A stretch of 64,000 nucleotides of DNA, taken from NCBI RefSeq assembly GCF_000381905.1, contig NZ_KB907261.1, positions 1 through 64,000 of the forward strand, written 5' to 3'. Position numbers and translations under genes: made by a program. The DNA is from Paenibacillus fonticola DSM 21315 (GTDB lineage: Bacteria; Bacillota; Bacilli; Paenibacillales; Paenibacillaceae). The notes under the pieces are model-generated. The model ran no database searches, was not told where the DNA came from, and was given only the letters and a program-made list of their open reading frames with translations. Of this stretch, positions 44,389 through 53,573 are shown in pieces. Every line of letters begins with the position of its first letter. Positions within the stretch are counted from its first letter, which is position 1.

Positions 44389-44434
44389 AACATCCGGTCG
44401 CGACGTCTGAATAACGCCATAGCCGGATGTTTTT
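44389..44434 (+). terminator. Terminator of the DUF2621 gene
   Basis: AACATCCGG (44389-44397) pairs with CCGGATGTT (44423-44431), with an AT/GC-mixed loop of about 25 nt, followed by TTTTG. Confidence 0.8.
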
Positions 44435-44474
44435 GTTATAGCTATCGCGAATATATATTCTAGGAGGGAGCGCT

Positions 44475-45410
44475 TTGAAAATCTGTATTACCGGGGGAAC
44501 AGGATTTATCGGGAGCGCCTTAGCCTCCTTCTGGCAGCAGCAGGGACATGATGTTACGGTCATCACGCGCCGCCAGCCCGAGCAGTACGGTCAAGGCGAT
44601 TCCAAACCTCAGGCTAGGGAGGGCGCCGCCCCTGTTGCCTTTCTGACCTGGGAGCAGCTTGCTCAGCCTTTTTCGCGCGGCATCGAGGTGGATACGGTCG
44701 TCAATTTGGCCGGCACCACCCTGAATCAGCGCTGGACCGGTAAAGCCAAAGACAGCATTATGCAATCCAGGCTGCAAGCGACGGATTTAACCGCCAAATG
44801 GGTACAGTCCCTGGACACCAAACCTGAGGTAGTTATTCAAGGCTCAGCCGTCGGAATATACGGAACTTCCTTTACGGATACATTTGACGAGAGCTCCCGG
44901 CCTGAAGCGGATGACTTTCTCGCAAATGTGACCCGTCGCTGGGAAGCCGCAGCAGAGGATGGCTTTCAGGGCATTCGGCTCGTAAAGCTGCGGACGGGCG
45001 TAGTGCTCGGAAATAAAGGCGGAGCCTATCCACTCATGCGTCTTCCGATTTTGCTTGGAGCGGGCGGAAAAATCGGAACCGGCCGGCAGTGGGTGCCCTG
45101 GATTCATATCCAAGATATCGTAGAGTTAATTGACTTTTGCGTCAAAAAATTGGAGATAGAAGGCCCCATCAATGCAGTAAGCCCAAATCCCGTCACTAAC
45201 GATGAATTCGGCAGAATCGTTAGCCGGGTACACAGCAGGCCGTACTGGCTTCCGCTCCCAGCCTTCGCATTAAAGACGATGCTTGGCGAAATGTCTGCTC
45301 TGCTGCTGGAAGGACAAAAGGTTTTGCCCCAAACGGCGATGCAGCACGGTTTCCGTTTTCAGTATCCGGAGCTGGAATTAGCCGCAGCGGATTTGAAGAA
45401 ACGCCAATAA
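44475..45410 (+). CDS. TIGR01777 (YfcH/YfhF) family NAD-dependent epimerase
   Basis: 311 residues. The start is TTG 44475 with AGGAGGG 6-7 nt upstream. The Rossmann motif MKICITGGTGFIGSALASFW, the sequence VIQGSAVGIYG (in place of the SDR YxxxK) and the C-terminal DUF1731 region (LPLPAFALKTMLGEMSALLL) place it in the TIGR01777 family of SDR-like proteins, whose substrate is unknown. A weak hairpin AGCCCG/CGGGCT follows its stop (45410-45438). Confidence 0.88.
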   Translation: MKICITGGTGFIGSALASFWQQQGHDVTVITRRQPEQYGQGDSKPQAREGAAPVAFLTWEQLAQPFSRGIEVDTVVNLAGTTLNQRWTGKAKDSIMQSRLQATDLTAKWVQSLDTKPEVVIQGSAVGIYGTSFTDTFDESSRPEADDFLANVTRRWEAAAEDGFQGIRLVKLRTGVVLGNKGGAYPLMRLPILLGAGGKIGTGRQWVPWIHIQDIVELIDFCVKKLEIEGPINAVSPNPVTNDEFGRIVSRVHSRPYWLPLPAFALKTMLGEMSALLLEGQKVLPQTAMQHGFRFQYPELELAAADLKKRQ

Positions 45411-45477
45411 GCCCGTCATCCATACAGAGACAGCGGGCTGTGCATACACATTTCTTACAAGTCACTTCTTCCTTTCG

Positions 45478-47274
45478 TCATGCAGAATTTTGAATCTCCC
45501 TGCCGTAACGAAACGTAACCTCGGCAATGGAAAACGAATCTCCCGGCTCGAGCTGATAGTCTTTATATGGCGCGAGCAATTCGCCGTTTAACTTGGTGCC
45601 GTTTCTGGAGCCTAAATCCTTGATGCGGCAGACACTTTCCAGAATCATGAGCTCGACGTGGGCACGGGATACCCCGGCCTCCTTCTCCACATATTGTGCT
45701 AATTCCTCGGAGCGGCCAATAATAAAGCTCCCTTTGGATAGAGGGATTCGTTCGGATCCAGCACCTAAAGAAGTTATTTTCTCCAAATAGTTTATGCTGT
45801 CAGCCTGTCCTTGCTCTGACTTCGATAAATCCTTCAACAATACGGTTGCCGGGAACGCCGTGGCGGGCGGCTGTGCTTCAACTGGACGTGCCTCAACTAG
45901 CTCGCGGTACGGCTCGAATACCGGTGTCCGAATCGGTTCATAGAATTCGGATGACTGCTTTGGGGAAGGCGCTATAGATGGGGATAGGTTATTCCATCTC
46001 CATTTTTCCTCATAGCGGTCCAGCTTGCGGCGCTTGGTGAACCTAGATTCTTCATGATCCTCCTCCCCAGCTAAACGAACATGATTGTCAATTTGTAAAT
46101 CCCCTTCCTCACTGCTGCCCTTGTTCCTAAAATAACTAAACAGGTCGAACTTGCCGCTATTTATTAGCAGCACGATAAATAATACAGCCAGTGATGCTCC
46201 CGCACTAATGTAAAATCCACTGCCAGAAGGCCCATCCAAATACGCAAACTTCCAGATGAGCGCAACCAGTAACGCAGCGCCTAGCCATATGTAAGTAGGT
46301 TTAATTTCTGTCCGGCTCCCTGCCTCCTCCTCATGTCTGCCTTCCTCTCCCTCCATCAAAGTCCCTGCATGAATGCTGGCAGAACTGGACCATGCATTTA
46401 TCCCGCTTGGATTTGAGTTTGAGTTTGGGTTTGGGTTTGGGTTTGGGTTTGGGTTTGGGCTTGGACTTGGACTTGGACTTGGGTTTAGATTTAGGTTTGT
46501 GTTTAGGTGTGAGTGTGAGTTTGAATGTGAGTTCGAGCTCGGAGTTGATCTTCGGCTTGGTTCACGGGCGGAAAACGGAATTTGTAGTGGCTCGTCTTTG
46601 GACTGCGGCGGCATCGGCATTCCAGGGGCATCTAACTCTCGCCGACTTCTCCCGGAATCAGCGATATGTACGTTTGATCCTTGCCCTCCCGTTGAATTTT
46701 CATCAAGCAGCAATGATATCAGCAAATCCTTTAACCCGGCGACGGAGAACTGCTCTCCTCCGCATAAACCGATAATTTTCTGGATGCCGCTCCCCTCTAT
46801 ATTCTTAACCTTTGTCATTAGCCGATTGACGAGATTCAGCATAGATTGGGCTGTGGAATGATCCTGCGGCATATGGAGCAGTGGCAAATAAACCAAATAA
46901 ACGGTGCCGCTGGGCAATGGATCTTCTACAAAAATATGCTCCTCATCGAGCAGGTAGTTTCCGGTTGAGAGCATGTACTCCTTGCTGTCATCAAGCACTG
47001 TAACGATTTGCAGCAGAAGGCTATAAAATTCAGTCATCGTTATCCAGTCGCTCTTTAGACATTGGGACAACATTTTTTTGCCTGTAATTTCATAGTGCAG
47101 CGTAATCTCAAAATCAATCTCCCTTACATCCAGCCTTAGCAAATGAGGTACGGATACCGCAGCGAGCATATTTCTTTGAACCCGGTTCAATTGGCCGGTG
47201 CGAAGCCCTTCGCTTGTATTAATAATCATATATGTTCCACCGTTCCTGACAAAATCGGTTACAAATGCCGTCAT
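45478..47274 (-). CDS. DUF6382/FHA-domain membrane protein of the Tad locus
   Basis: 598 residues from ATG 47274, with GGGGGGG 8-9 nt upstream. An N-terminal domain like DUF6382 (about 1-200) is followed by a low-complexity linker of Asn, Ser, Pro and Leu (NPSPSPSPSPNPNPNPNPNP), two helices (TYIWLGAALLVALIWKFAYL and ISAGASLAVLFIVLLINSG), another linker and a C-terminal FHA domain (FIIGRSEELAQYVEKEAGVS, RAHVEL, DLGSRNGTKLNG). FHA domains bind phosphothreonine, so it may link kinase signalling to pilus assembly. It is last in the Tad cluster. Its linker DNA is a telomere-like repeat. Confidence 0.82.
   Translation of the reverse strand: MTAFVTDFVRNGGTYMIINTSEGLRTGQLNRVQRNMLAAVSVPHLLRLDVREIDFEITLHYEITGKKMLSQCLKSDWITMTEFYSLLLQIVTVLDDSKEYMLSTGNYLLDEEHIFVEDPLPSGTVYLVYLPLLHMPQDHSTAQSMLNLVNRLMTKVKNIEGSGIQKIIGLCGGEQFSVAGLKDLLISLLLDENSTGGQGSNVHIADSGRSRRELDAPGMPMPPQSKDEPLQIPFSAREPSRRSTPSSNSHSNSHSHLNTNLNLNPSPSPSPSPNPNPNPNPNPNSNSNPSGINAWSSSASIHAGTLMEGEEGRHEEEAGSRTEIKPTYIWLGAALLVALIWKFAYLDGPSGSGFYISAGASLAVLFIVLLINSGKFDLFSYFRNKGSSEEGDLQIDNHVRLAGEEDHEESRFTKRRKLDRYEEKWRWNNLSPSIAPSPKQSSEFYEPIRTPVFEPYRELVEARPVEAQPPATAFPATVLLKDLSKSEQGQADSINYLEKITSLGAGSERIPLSKGSFIIGRSEELAQYVEKEAGVSRAHVELMILESVCRIKDLGSRNGTKLNGELLAPYKDYQLEPGDSFSIAEVTFRYGREIQNSA
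46424..46459 (+). repeat. Telomere-like TTTGGG x6 repeat with G-quadruplex potential
   Basis: Six exact TTTGGG units run from 46424 to 46459 on the plus strand, giving six G3 runs separated by T3. Further diverged hexamers (CTTGGA, TTTAGA, TTTAGG, TGTGAG) extend to about 46540. On the coding (minus) strand they encode alternating Asn-Pro, then Asn-Ser and Asn-Leu. Hexamers keep the reading frame. The G-rich strand is the template strand of the FHA gene. Confidence 0.9.
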
Positions 47275-47292
47275 CAAACGGTCCCCCCCCTT

Positions 47293-47805
47293 CTAAAAAT
47301 AATAGACAGCCAATATAGCACCAGGCAGCACGGCCAGCATAAAAGGGAAGGTGAGCGGTTCATCCATCGTTGCAAATGATTGCCCCGAATGAGTTTTACG
47401 CAGCATGGCGATCCCCAGTACACGGCGAAGCATACCGCCTAACCGAGCCAGCATCTCCCTTCTACATATCAAAATAAGGATTCCGATACCCCCCGCGGTC
47501 AAAATCGAGTACATCAGCATAGATAAGGTAAGTGATACGCCTACCCAGGCCCCAATTCCAGCGAACAATTTCACATCTCCGCCTCCAACTGCCCGCACTA
47601 CGTACAGTATGATCATTAGTCCAAACCCGACGGCAGCTCCCTTCACTGCAAAAAGAAATCCTGATCCGCCGTTAGTTATCGTATGGAACACGATCCCTGC
47701 TGCCAGCCCCGTAACCGTAATCACATTAGGAATCTTCATTGTGCGTATATCTGTAATGAATGCAGCAATCAACAAAATAAAACATCCCCAAATTTCCAAA
47801 GGCAT
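47293..47805 (-). CDS. Type IV prepilin peptidase (TadV/CpaA-like)
   Basis: 170 residues with five or six helices. The two catalytic Asp are in DIRTMKIPNVIT (the first Asp of A24 peptidases) and GGGDVKLFAGIG. There is no N-methyltransferase domain, as in the short TadV/CpaA form. It would cleave the Flp pilin and TadE-like prepilins encoded upstream at their Gly-Glu-containing sites. AAGGAGATTT precedes the ATG by about 8 nt. Confidence 0.9.
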   Translation of the reverse strand: MPLEIWGCFILLIAAFITDIRTMKIPNVITVTGLAAGIVFHTITNGGSGFLFAVKGAAVGFGLMIILYVVRAVGGGDVKLFAGIGAWVGVSLTLSMLMYSILTAGGIGILILICRREMLARLGGMLRRVLGIAMLRKTHSGQSFATMDEPLTFPFMLAVLPGAILAVYYF

Positions 47806-47821
47806 ACTTGGTCAAATCTCC

Positions 47822-48811
47822 TTATTTTTTACTTGGACTCTCCACAACAAATTCACCAGTTGTACGCAATCCGTCCGGCGTCTCCACAACGAAAGTCCAG
47901 GTACCTGGCGTCGTATTCCCCCCGACAAGCCATTGCCACTCTACGATTCCGTCGTCATTGACGGAAGCCTCGCCCAAAAATTTCGCTTGACTGACGCCGC
48001 TTTTATAGTAAACCGTCAAGTTGGCGACCGTTCCCTCGGGAATACGCGCAGTGATCCGCGTCCTACTGCCGGCATAAGCCGGCTCAGGCTTTGATAAAAT
48101 AATCGGGGCTTGTCCCTCGGTCTGCTCCTCGCTATCGGCATTATCGTTCAACTCTCCGGTATCCCCGATCCAAAGCCGTTCCTGAGCCTTCGCCTGAAGT
48201 ACTACCCGGCGGTTGGAAAATGGCACTTTCACCGGCAGCTCGTAACTGATTTCGAGGGCAAAATACGGGTTTTTTCCTGTTTTTAAATTTGGAACGATAA
48301 TTCCGCTGACATGCAGGCGCTCATCATTCAACATTGTATCTTGCAGAAACGGCCGCAACAGCGGCTTGACTACAGGATCAAGAACTGCCTCTACCGCACT
48401 GTTCTTCAAATCATGCAGCGGCTCTTCCCCTTTGGCTACCGCATCTGTTATCCATTGTGCCAACGGCTCTGGAAGACCTTCAGTATACTGGCCGGCCCAA
48501 TCCGCTAGCGACAGCTTCGGCATAGTCCATTCAAACGCACTCTCCCGTCCGCTATCACTGGACACAGAGCCTTGCTGTGAATGCTGCTCCACAGCTAAAG
48601 CGACAGGGTATATATGCGCTGACACTTGTTTTACCGCGCTCGAAGCCAGCGTATTCATTTGCACTGAGTAGAGCGTCATTTGAACCATATATATGAAAAA
48701 GAACATTACAATAATAAAAACAGGCATTACGAGGGCAGCTTCCAGTACGATACTCCCCTGTGAACTGCTGCCGCCGGCGTTAATAGGAGTAGTGCGCTTG
48801 CTTGACAGCAT
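47822..48811 (-). CDS. TadE-like pseudopilin with extended C-terminus
   Basis: 329 residues from ATG 48811 (GGAAGGAAGC 7 nt upstream), overlapping the preceding gene by 32 nt. The N-terminal SQGSIVLEAALVMPVFIIVM is the TadE signature: a Gly followed by a Glu at +5 and a hydrophobic helix. A long extracytoplasmic domain follows and ends with an immunoglobulin-like segment (GTVANLTVYYKSGVSQAKFL, GTWTFVVETPDGLRTTGEFV). It is probably a minor pilin. Confidence 0.75.
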   Translation of the reverse strand: MLSSKRTTPINAGGSSSQGSIVLEAALVMPVFIIVMFFFIYMVQMTLYSVQMNTLASSAVKQVSAHIYPVALAVEQHSQQGSVSSDSGRESAFEWTMPKLSLADWAGQYTEGLPEPLAQWITDAVAKGEEPLHDLKNSAVEAVLDPVVKPLLRPFLQDTMLNDERLHVSGIIVPNLKTGKNPYFALEISYELPVKVPFSNRRVVLQAKAQERLWIGDTGELNDNADSEEQTEGQAPIILSKPEPAYAGSRTRITARIPEGTVANLTVYYKSGVSQAKFLGEASVNDDGIVEWQWLVGGNTTPGTWTFVVETPDGLRTTGEFVVESPSKK

Positions 48812-50999
48812 AATATCTGCTTCCTTCCACTCGACCATTTAAAGCTCCGGCATCTCCAATCGCTTTGGACACCCCCGGCAAAAACCATAACGGTAAAGCG
48901 ACCGTAACTTCTCCCTTAATATAAGTAGGGCGTTCATCCGGGTTAATTCCCGTATTGAAGCGAATGAGACCCAGCATTCTCGAGAACCGTTGTTCGCTCC
49001 CCCCATGCAGCAGTAAAAATAAGCGCAGGTGATCCCTGTAAGTTAAATCGAGTTTCAAAAAACTGCTAAGCTGCAAACTGCCCTTCTGGCAAAGCATGAT
49101 CATATCTTTGGCGGCTTCCCTCACCCCATGGAGCAGAGCAGAAGCCAGGATAAAGAGCGGTTCGGCCTTATAAGCGTTTTTGATCAGCCCTTCCATCGTG
49201 CGAATTGCTAGCCGCATTATAAATATTTCACCGTAAGCTGCTGCAACATTGCCGACCGGATTGTGGAATCCGTACAAAATATACTCTACTTGCTGCCGTT
49301 CCGGTGCAAATTGCTGCACGATCGTATCCAGCTTGTCTGAGCTTCCTTTCATCATTTCATCAAGAGTACTCACATCGAAAAAATCATAATAACTGACAAT
49401 ATATTCTGTCTGGTAAGCATGATCGGTCATACTCGACAGCATCCCCGCCAAAAAATCATACAACCCGTCCATATTTCCCATCGCCCGCTTGCCAGTCTCA
49501 TAAGGATCATCTATGCGATCATTTCTATTTCGCCCCTCTTCCGCCTCATTCTGATTCAGGCTCCGGTTATCGTTATAATAAGTTTCCAGCCGATCGAATT
49601 GTTTCTGATGCTCACCAAGCTTGTTTTTCAACTCTTCAATTTTTTGCAGCAAATTAGACGCTTCTTTTAGCTCGGCTGCCGCATTTTTTTCCGTTTCTTT
49701 ACGTTCAACGTCATTGGAACGGTAAGCCTGTAATAACTTTTCCATTTGCCCAAGCGCATTCTCGTTTCCGGAGTCTGCATATTTCCGCAAGTACTGATCG
49801 CTTGTCTGGCTTGCGCGAGCAACCGCCATTTTAAAAGTAACTGAATCCTCACTGGCGGAGATTACATCGGAACTTAGAGACATTAAAGAGTTTGCTTGCT
49901 GATGAACATCGTTAAAGGCGGATTCTTGCTTCTCAATCCCGGCTTCCAAATCGGTGAAAAGGGACTCGGGCAGCAACAAGGATTGACTTTTACTGCGAAT
50001 TGCCGCGATTTCATCGTCTCCAGCGATGGCTTCGCTCCCGCCTGTGCTTGGACCTTGGGATACCGCATTATATCCATTTTGAGCCGGACGTGCCTCGGAC
50101 TCTTTAATCACCTGACGCATCTGCTCGTTAATTTGCCGCACTTCTTCAAGCAACGCCCTAGCTTCCGGCAGCAATCGCACATGCTCCTTCTCCGCAGCCT
50201 CGTTTATTTGATAAAGATCGCTGAAAGCAAGCATCGTATAATTCCGGTAATTGGACAGCAGCTCGGTATAAATTCGCAGCACTACATTTCTTTCCTGATC
50301 CTCTTCCCATTTCGATACGTAATCCTCGTACTGGGCTGCCGCCTCAGAAAGGAGTTGAATATAGCCCCCAAGATAGCTGTCTGGAATATAGGAAGCATTT
50401 CCGCGCGGCAATCGTTTTGCATATTTGCTTACTGTGGCCGCAGCCTTTCTCTGTTTGCCAAGAAGTTCATCCAGCTTATCCTCTCGCTTGTCGTACAGCT
50501 TGTGCAGCTTGCCAAGCAAATCTACCGTATTGGAAGCTTCCTTCATAACCTGGGACAACGGTTTGAAACGGTTGATCACCTCTATCGTTAAATCAATCGG
50601 CGCCTTATATTTCATTTCTTCTCTAATCTGCTGACTGAATACAGAATAAGTCCCCAAAGGACTCAGCAATTCTACCGATGAGGAATCCAGCCTCGCTCCC
50701 ATGATCGGCAAATCATCGCTCCGGATCGCTAGAGCAAAATTGTCCTGAAGCACCTTGGACATAATATAACTTTCATCCGTTTCGCCAAATGCAAACAAGC
50801 CGTATTCCTCCAGCAACTGCTTATCATACGCGGACATTACCGAACGGGCTGCAGCATGAGCAAGCGCCTCTGTCTTCGCCTGCAGCGCAGACATTCTGGC
50901 AAAATCGATAAAAATGGCCACAAAAGCGAAGACAGCCGCAAAAATAACGATCAGAAATACCGTCACTGCCCCCTGTTCTGAACGGCGCTTGTCAAACAT
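48780..50999 (-). CDS. DUF5702/TadG-like exported protein of the Tad locus
   Basis: 739 residues from ATG 50999 (TAGGAGG 7 nt upstream). The N-terminus EQGAVTVFLIVIFAAVFAFV is a TadG-like helix, and the following ARSVMSAYDKQLLEEYGLFA is typical of DUF5702. The large outside region is mostly helical with coiled-coil stretches (about 300-500). No MIDAS motif is seen, so it is not the VWA-type TadG of Gram-negatives. It lies between two TadE-like genes and probably forms part of the pilus base or tip. Confidence 0.72.
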   Translation of the reverse strand: MFDKRRSEQGAVTVFLIVIFAAVFAFVAIFIDFARMSALQAKTEALAHAAARSVMSAYDKQLLEEYGLFAFGETDESYIMSKVLQDNFALAIRSDDLPIMGARLDSSSVELLSPLGTYSVFSQQIREEMKYKAPIDLTIEVINRFKPLSQVMKEASNTVDLLGKLHKLYDKREDKLDELLGKQRKAAATVSKYAKRLPRGNASYIPDSYLGGYIQLLSEAAAQYEDYVSKWEEDQERNVVLRIYTELLSNYRNYTMLAFSDLYQINEAAEKEHVRLLPEARALLEEVRQINEQMRQVIKESEARPAQNGYNAVSQGPSTGGSEAIAGDDEIAAIRSKSQSLLLPESLFTDLEAGIEKQESAFNDVHQQANSLMSLSSDVISASEDSVTFKMAVARASQTSDQYLRKYADSGNENALGQMEKLLQAYRSNDVERKETEKNAAAELKEASNLLQKIEELKNKLGEHQKQFDRLETYYNDNRSLNQNEAEEGRNRNDRIDDPYETGKRAMGNMDGLYDFLAGMLSSMTDHAYQTEYIVSYYDFFDVSTLDEMMKGSSDKLDTIVQQFAPERQQVEYILYGFHNPVGNVAAAYGEIFIMRLAIRTMEGLIKNAYKAEPLFILASALLHGVREAAKDMIMLCQKGSLQLSSFLKLDLTYRDHLRLFLLLHGGSEQRFSRMLGLIRFNTGINPDERPTYIKGEVTVALPLWFLPGVSKAIGDAGALNGRVEGSRYYAVKQAHYSY

Positions 51000-51009
51000 G
51001 AACAACCTC

Positions 51010-51663
51010 CTATTTTGCATGTATTTTCAATGCATTACCTGCTTCAGCCTGATCTACGCGATCCTTTCCCTTCCCTTTGAATTTCGCACCGTAATAACGC
51101 GCAAGCTCCACGGTCCGAATCCATTCGACCGGCTCCACGACATACGCTGTGGAATGACCCGATTGCATAACATCTTCCATGAAAGCTTCAAGCGGGGCGA
51201 GGGGAACAAGCCTGTTCAAAGAAACGGAAACTTTGCGAAACAGCAGCTTGTTATCGTACCGCATGTCCCCTTCAATTTCCCCCGGAATCTCACTCCCCGT
51301 ATTTCCAAGCTTCTTTAATGAAAGGGATCCGCCGGTTTGATCCCCGTTTGGCAGTTCAAACACAGCGGATGAACTCCCCCCGGCCCAGCCGAACAAAGCC
51401 TGCAGTATGCCATCGTCATGCAGACGCCAGTAAAGGGAATCCTGCTGGCCCTCCTCATAAGCTCCCGTCCGCGGATCACGGTAGCTGTTATCCCATGTAT
51501 AAGCGCTGCGCTCGGCCGCGACAGCCGCCGTATGGCCGAGCACAACGTTTTGATACAAATACATGCAGAAAAACAGGAGCAGCAATACCGCGAAAAAGAT
51601 GACCGGAAAGACGAGTGAGGCTTCAATCGTAAAATTCCCTTCTCTATCCCGGAATACGTTCAC
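51010..51663 (-). CDS. TadE-like pseudopilin
   Basis: 217 residues. The start is GTG 51663, which overlaps the TAG stop of the Flp pilin gene by one base. EGNFTIEASLVFPVIFFAVL is the TadE pattern, with Glu at +5 after the processing site. The outside domain has few conserved motifs. It is a likely minor pilin, co-translated with the Flp pilin. Confidence 0.8.
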   Translation of the reverse strand: MNVFRDREGNFTIEASLVFPVIFFAVLLLLFFCMYLYQNVVLGHTAAVAAERSAYTWDNSYRDPRTGAYEEGQQDSLYWRLHDDGILQALFGWAGGSSSAVFELPNGDQTGGSLSLKKLGNTGSEIPGEIEGDMRYDNKLLFRKVSVSLNRLVPLAPLEAFMEDVMQSGHSTAYVVEPVEWIRTVELARYYGAKFKGKGKDRVDQAEAGNALKIHAK

Positions 51664-51857
51664 TATTTTCCATCCATGAAAGTGTCTGTTTTCTTTCCGG
51701 CCTTGGACAGCAAATTCTCTACTATTTTATACAGCTCTTCCCGGAACAAGATGGCAATGATGACAATGACCGCAATAATCAAAATCATTTCCAGCATGCC
51801 AAGCCCTGCCTCATTCCGCCAAAGCTCCCCCGCCTTCATCCGCATCGCCTTCAACAT
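51663..51857 (-). CDS. Flp-type pilin (type IVb)
   Basis: 64 residues. Processing is expected after the Gly in EAG-LGMLEM, leaving Glu at +5 and the hydrophobic helix MLEMILIIAVIVIIAILF. Size and layout match Flp1-like class IVb pilins. It is the likely major pilus subunit, exported by the CpaF/TadB/TadC machine and cut by the peptidase at 47293. It overlaps the TadE-like gene by one base. Confidence 0.85.
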   Translation of the reverse strand: MLKAMRMKAGELWRNEAGLGMLEMILIIAVIVIIAILFREELYKIVENLLSKAGKKTDTFMDGK

Positions 51858-51885
51858 CGTTAACTCCTCCTTAAAATAGTTCAGC

Positions 51886-52761
51886 TTATAAATCCATCAT
51901 CATAAATGCTGGAGTCCCTACCAGGATGACTACGATAATAAATAACAACACCATTGGAAATACAAGCTTGGATGAAGCCTGCTCCCCCAGTATTTTGCCG
52001 ACAGCTTTCCGCTTCTCCCATAACGTATGGGACAAATCGCGAAGCGCCAAAACGAAATCGCTGCCGCCCCGGCGAAAATTCAGCAGCACAGCAGTCGTAA
52101 AGGCGGAAACCTCCTGAATACCGCAACGCTTGCTGAAGCTCTCAAGCGCCTGCGGGAAGGAATATCCCCCTTCACATTCTCTTTGCATTTGAAACAGCTC
52201 CCGATACAAAGGATGTTCCTCTTCGCCACGCTTCCGTTCCAGGCATTGCTTAATCGCCTGCTGTACGGTTGATCCGGCGCCAACCAGCAGTACGATTTTG
52301 TTTAGCAGCTCAGGCAGCTCAAGGATAATCTGCTGCTCCCGCCGTTTTACCTTACTTTGAAGATCCCGAATCAGGGCGACAGGAAGCAATACGGCCAATA
52401 CGCCTCCCATAATGAATCCGCTGGCCTCTCCGTCCATTAACAAGGATAGGAGACAGCCTCCTGAAAGCAGCAAGCAGCTATATGAGAGCATTTCCGCTAG
52501 AAACAGCATCGTATATTCCCCGCCGCGCTGCTGGCCGCTTATCCGCTGGATCGAGCGCTGGATTTTGAAGAAAAAAAGCGGGAATCGCTGTGACACTTTG
52601 CATTGTTCGAGCAAATAAAGCATCGGCGGGGCGATGCGCTGCAGCCTTAATCCTTCCATTTGCATTGTCGCAGTGCGAGGGTATTGCCGGAAGGATTTCC
52701 CGTACAGCAATGCCCAAGCAAGCAGCATAATGACCAAAAGGGCCCCCCAAAGCAGCTTCAC
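51886..52761 (-). CDS. tadC: TadC-like type II/IV secretion inner-membrane protein
   Basis: About 291 residues. T2SSF domain with helices at the N-terminus, around 125-165 (a pair) and at the C-terminus (LVFPMVLLFIIVVILVGTPA). LPELLNKIVLLVGAGSTVQQ and GGSDFVLALRDLSHTLWEKR are TadC-type segments. GTG 52761 is preferred because AAGGGGG lies 6 nt upstream; the ATG at 52767 abuts it. It pairs with TadB to form the membrane platform. Confidence 0.85.
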   Translation of the reverse strand: MKLLWGALLVIMLLAWALLYGKSFRQYPRTATMQMEGLRLQRIAPPMLYLLEQCKVSQRFPLFFFKIQRSIQRISGQQRGGEYTMLFLAEMLSYSCLLLSGGCLLSLLMDGEASGFIMGGVLAVLLPVALIRDLQSKVKRREQQIILELPELLNKIVLLVGAGSTVQQAIKQCLERKRGEEEHPLYRELFQMQRECEGGYSFPQALESFSKRCGIQEVSAFTTAVLLNFRRGGSDFVLALRDLSHTLWEKRKAVGKILGEQASSKLVFPMVLLFIIVVILVGTPAFMMMDL

Positions 52762-52772
52762 TTCCATCCCCC

Positions 52773-53573
52773 TTACACGCGGATATCCATTATTTTCATC
52801 ATGATCCAAGAGCACAGAGCAAAGAGAATAAGAGCTGCGGCAGAAATGATCAGGCCGATCCCCTGATGCAGCGGCTGCATATAATCTGGCGAGGACAGGT
52901 CCATAAACAGTAGAAACAAAACAGGGGAAGCAAGCATCGCTTTAGCTTCAAAGCGCTTCTGCGCAATCATGACACTGATCTCCTGGCTAATCTCCAGCTT
53001 CTCGCTAATGATTGCTGAAGTTCTCCGCACGACCTCCACCAAATCTCCGCCGGAGCGTTTGCAAGTCGTAAATACGTCGGCGAAATTGCTGATGTCCTCC
53101 ATCCCCGCTCTTCTGCTAAAGTCCTGCAGCGCAACCTCCACCGGCTCTCCGTATTCCATTCGGGTACATATGATCCTCAGCTCATTCATGAGATCATTAC
53201 CGCCATCGGGATATAACAGCTGCAAATCCTGAATGGCTTCGCGAAATCCGTTCTCAACGGAGCGCCCTGCCGCCATGGAAGAAGATAAGGAATACAGCGC
53301 CTGTTTGAAGTTCAGACTCAGCGCCTCTCTTCTTCTGCGCAGCAAATACCGGCTCCACGGCTTTGGAACGAATACAGCACCCATGGTAACAAAAAGCGCC
53401 AACAGCCAGGAATGGAAAAAAATATAACCGACTGCAAAAAGCAGCAAGCCGCCTGCTGTCAAACAAAGTACCGTTTGTCTTCCCGAGAGGGTATAACTCC
53501 GGTAATCTGGAAGCAAAGCTGTCTGATCGCCGGAAACATTTGCAAGCTTGCTTGGAGGCGAAAATATTTTCAT
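52773..53573 (-). CDS. tadB: TadB-like type II/IV secretion inner-membrane protein
   Basis: 266 residues. N-terminal helix pair (about 34-65), a T2SSF domain (ALYSLSSSMAAGRSVENGFR; ADVFTTCKRSGGDLVEVVRR) and a C-terminal helix pair. It overlaps the CpaF stop by 4 nt. Together with TadC it forms the platform that the ATPase turns over. Confidence 0.88.
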   Translation of the reverse strand: MKIFSPPSKLANVSGDQTALLPDYRSYTLSGRQTVLCLTAGGLLLFAVGYIFFHSWLLALFVTMGAVFVPKPWSRYLLRRRREALSLNFKQALYSLSSSMAAGRSVENGFREAIQDLQLLYPDGGNDLMNELRIICTRMEYGEPVEVALQDFSRRAGMEDISNFADVFTTCKRSGGDLVEVVRRTSAIISEKLEISQEISVMIAQKRFEAKAMLASPVLFLLFMDLSSPDYMQPLHQGIGLIISAAALILFALCSWIMMKIMDIRV

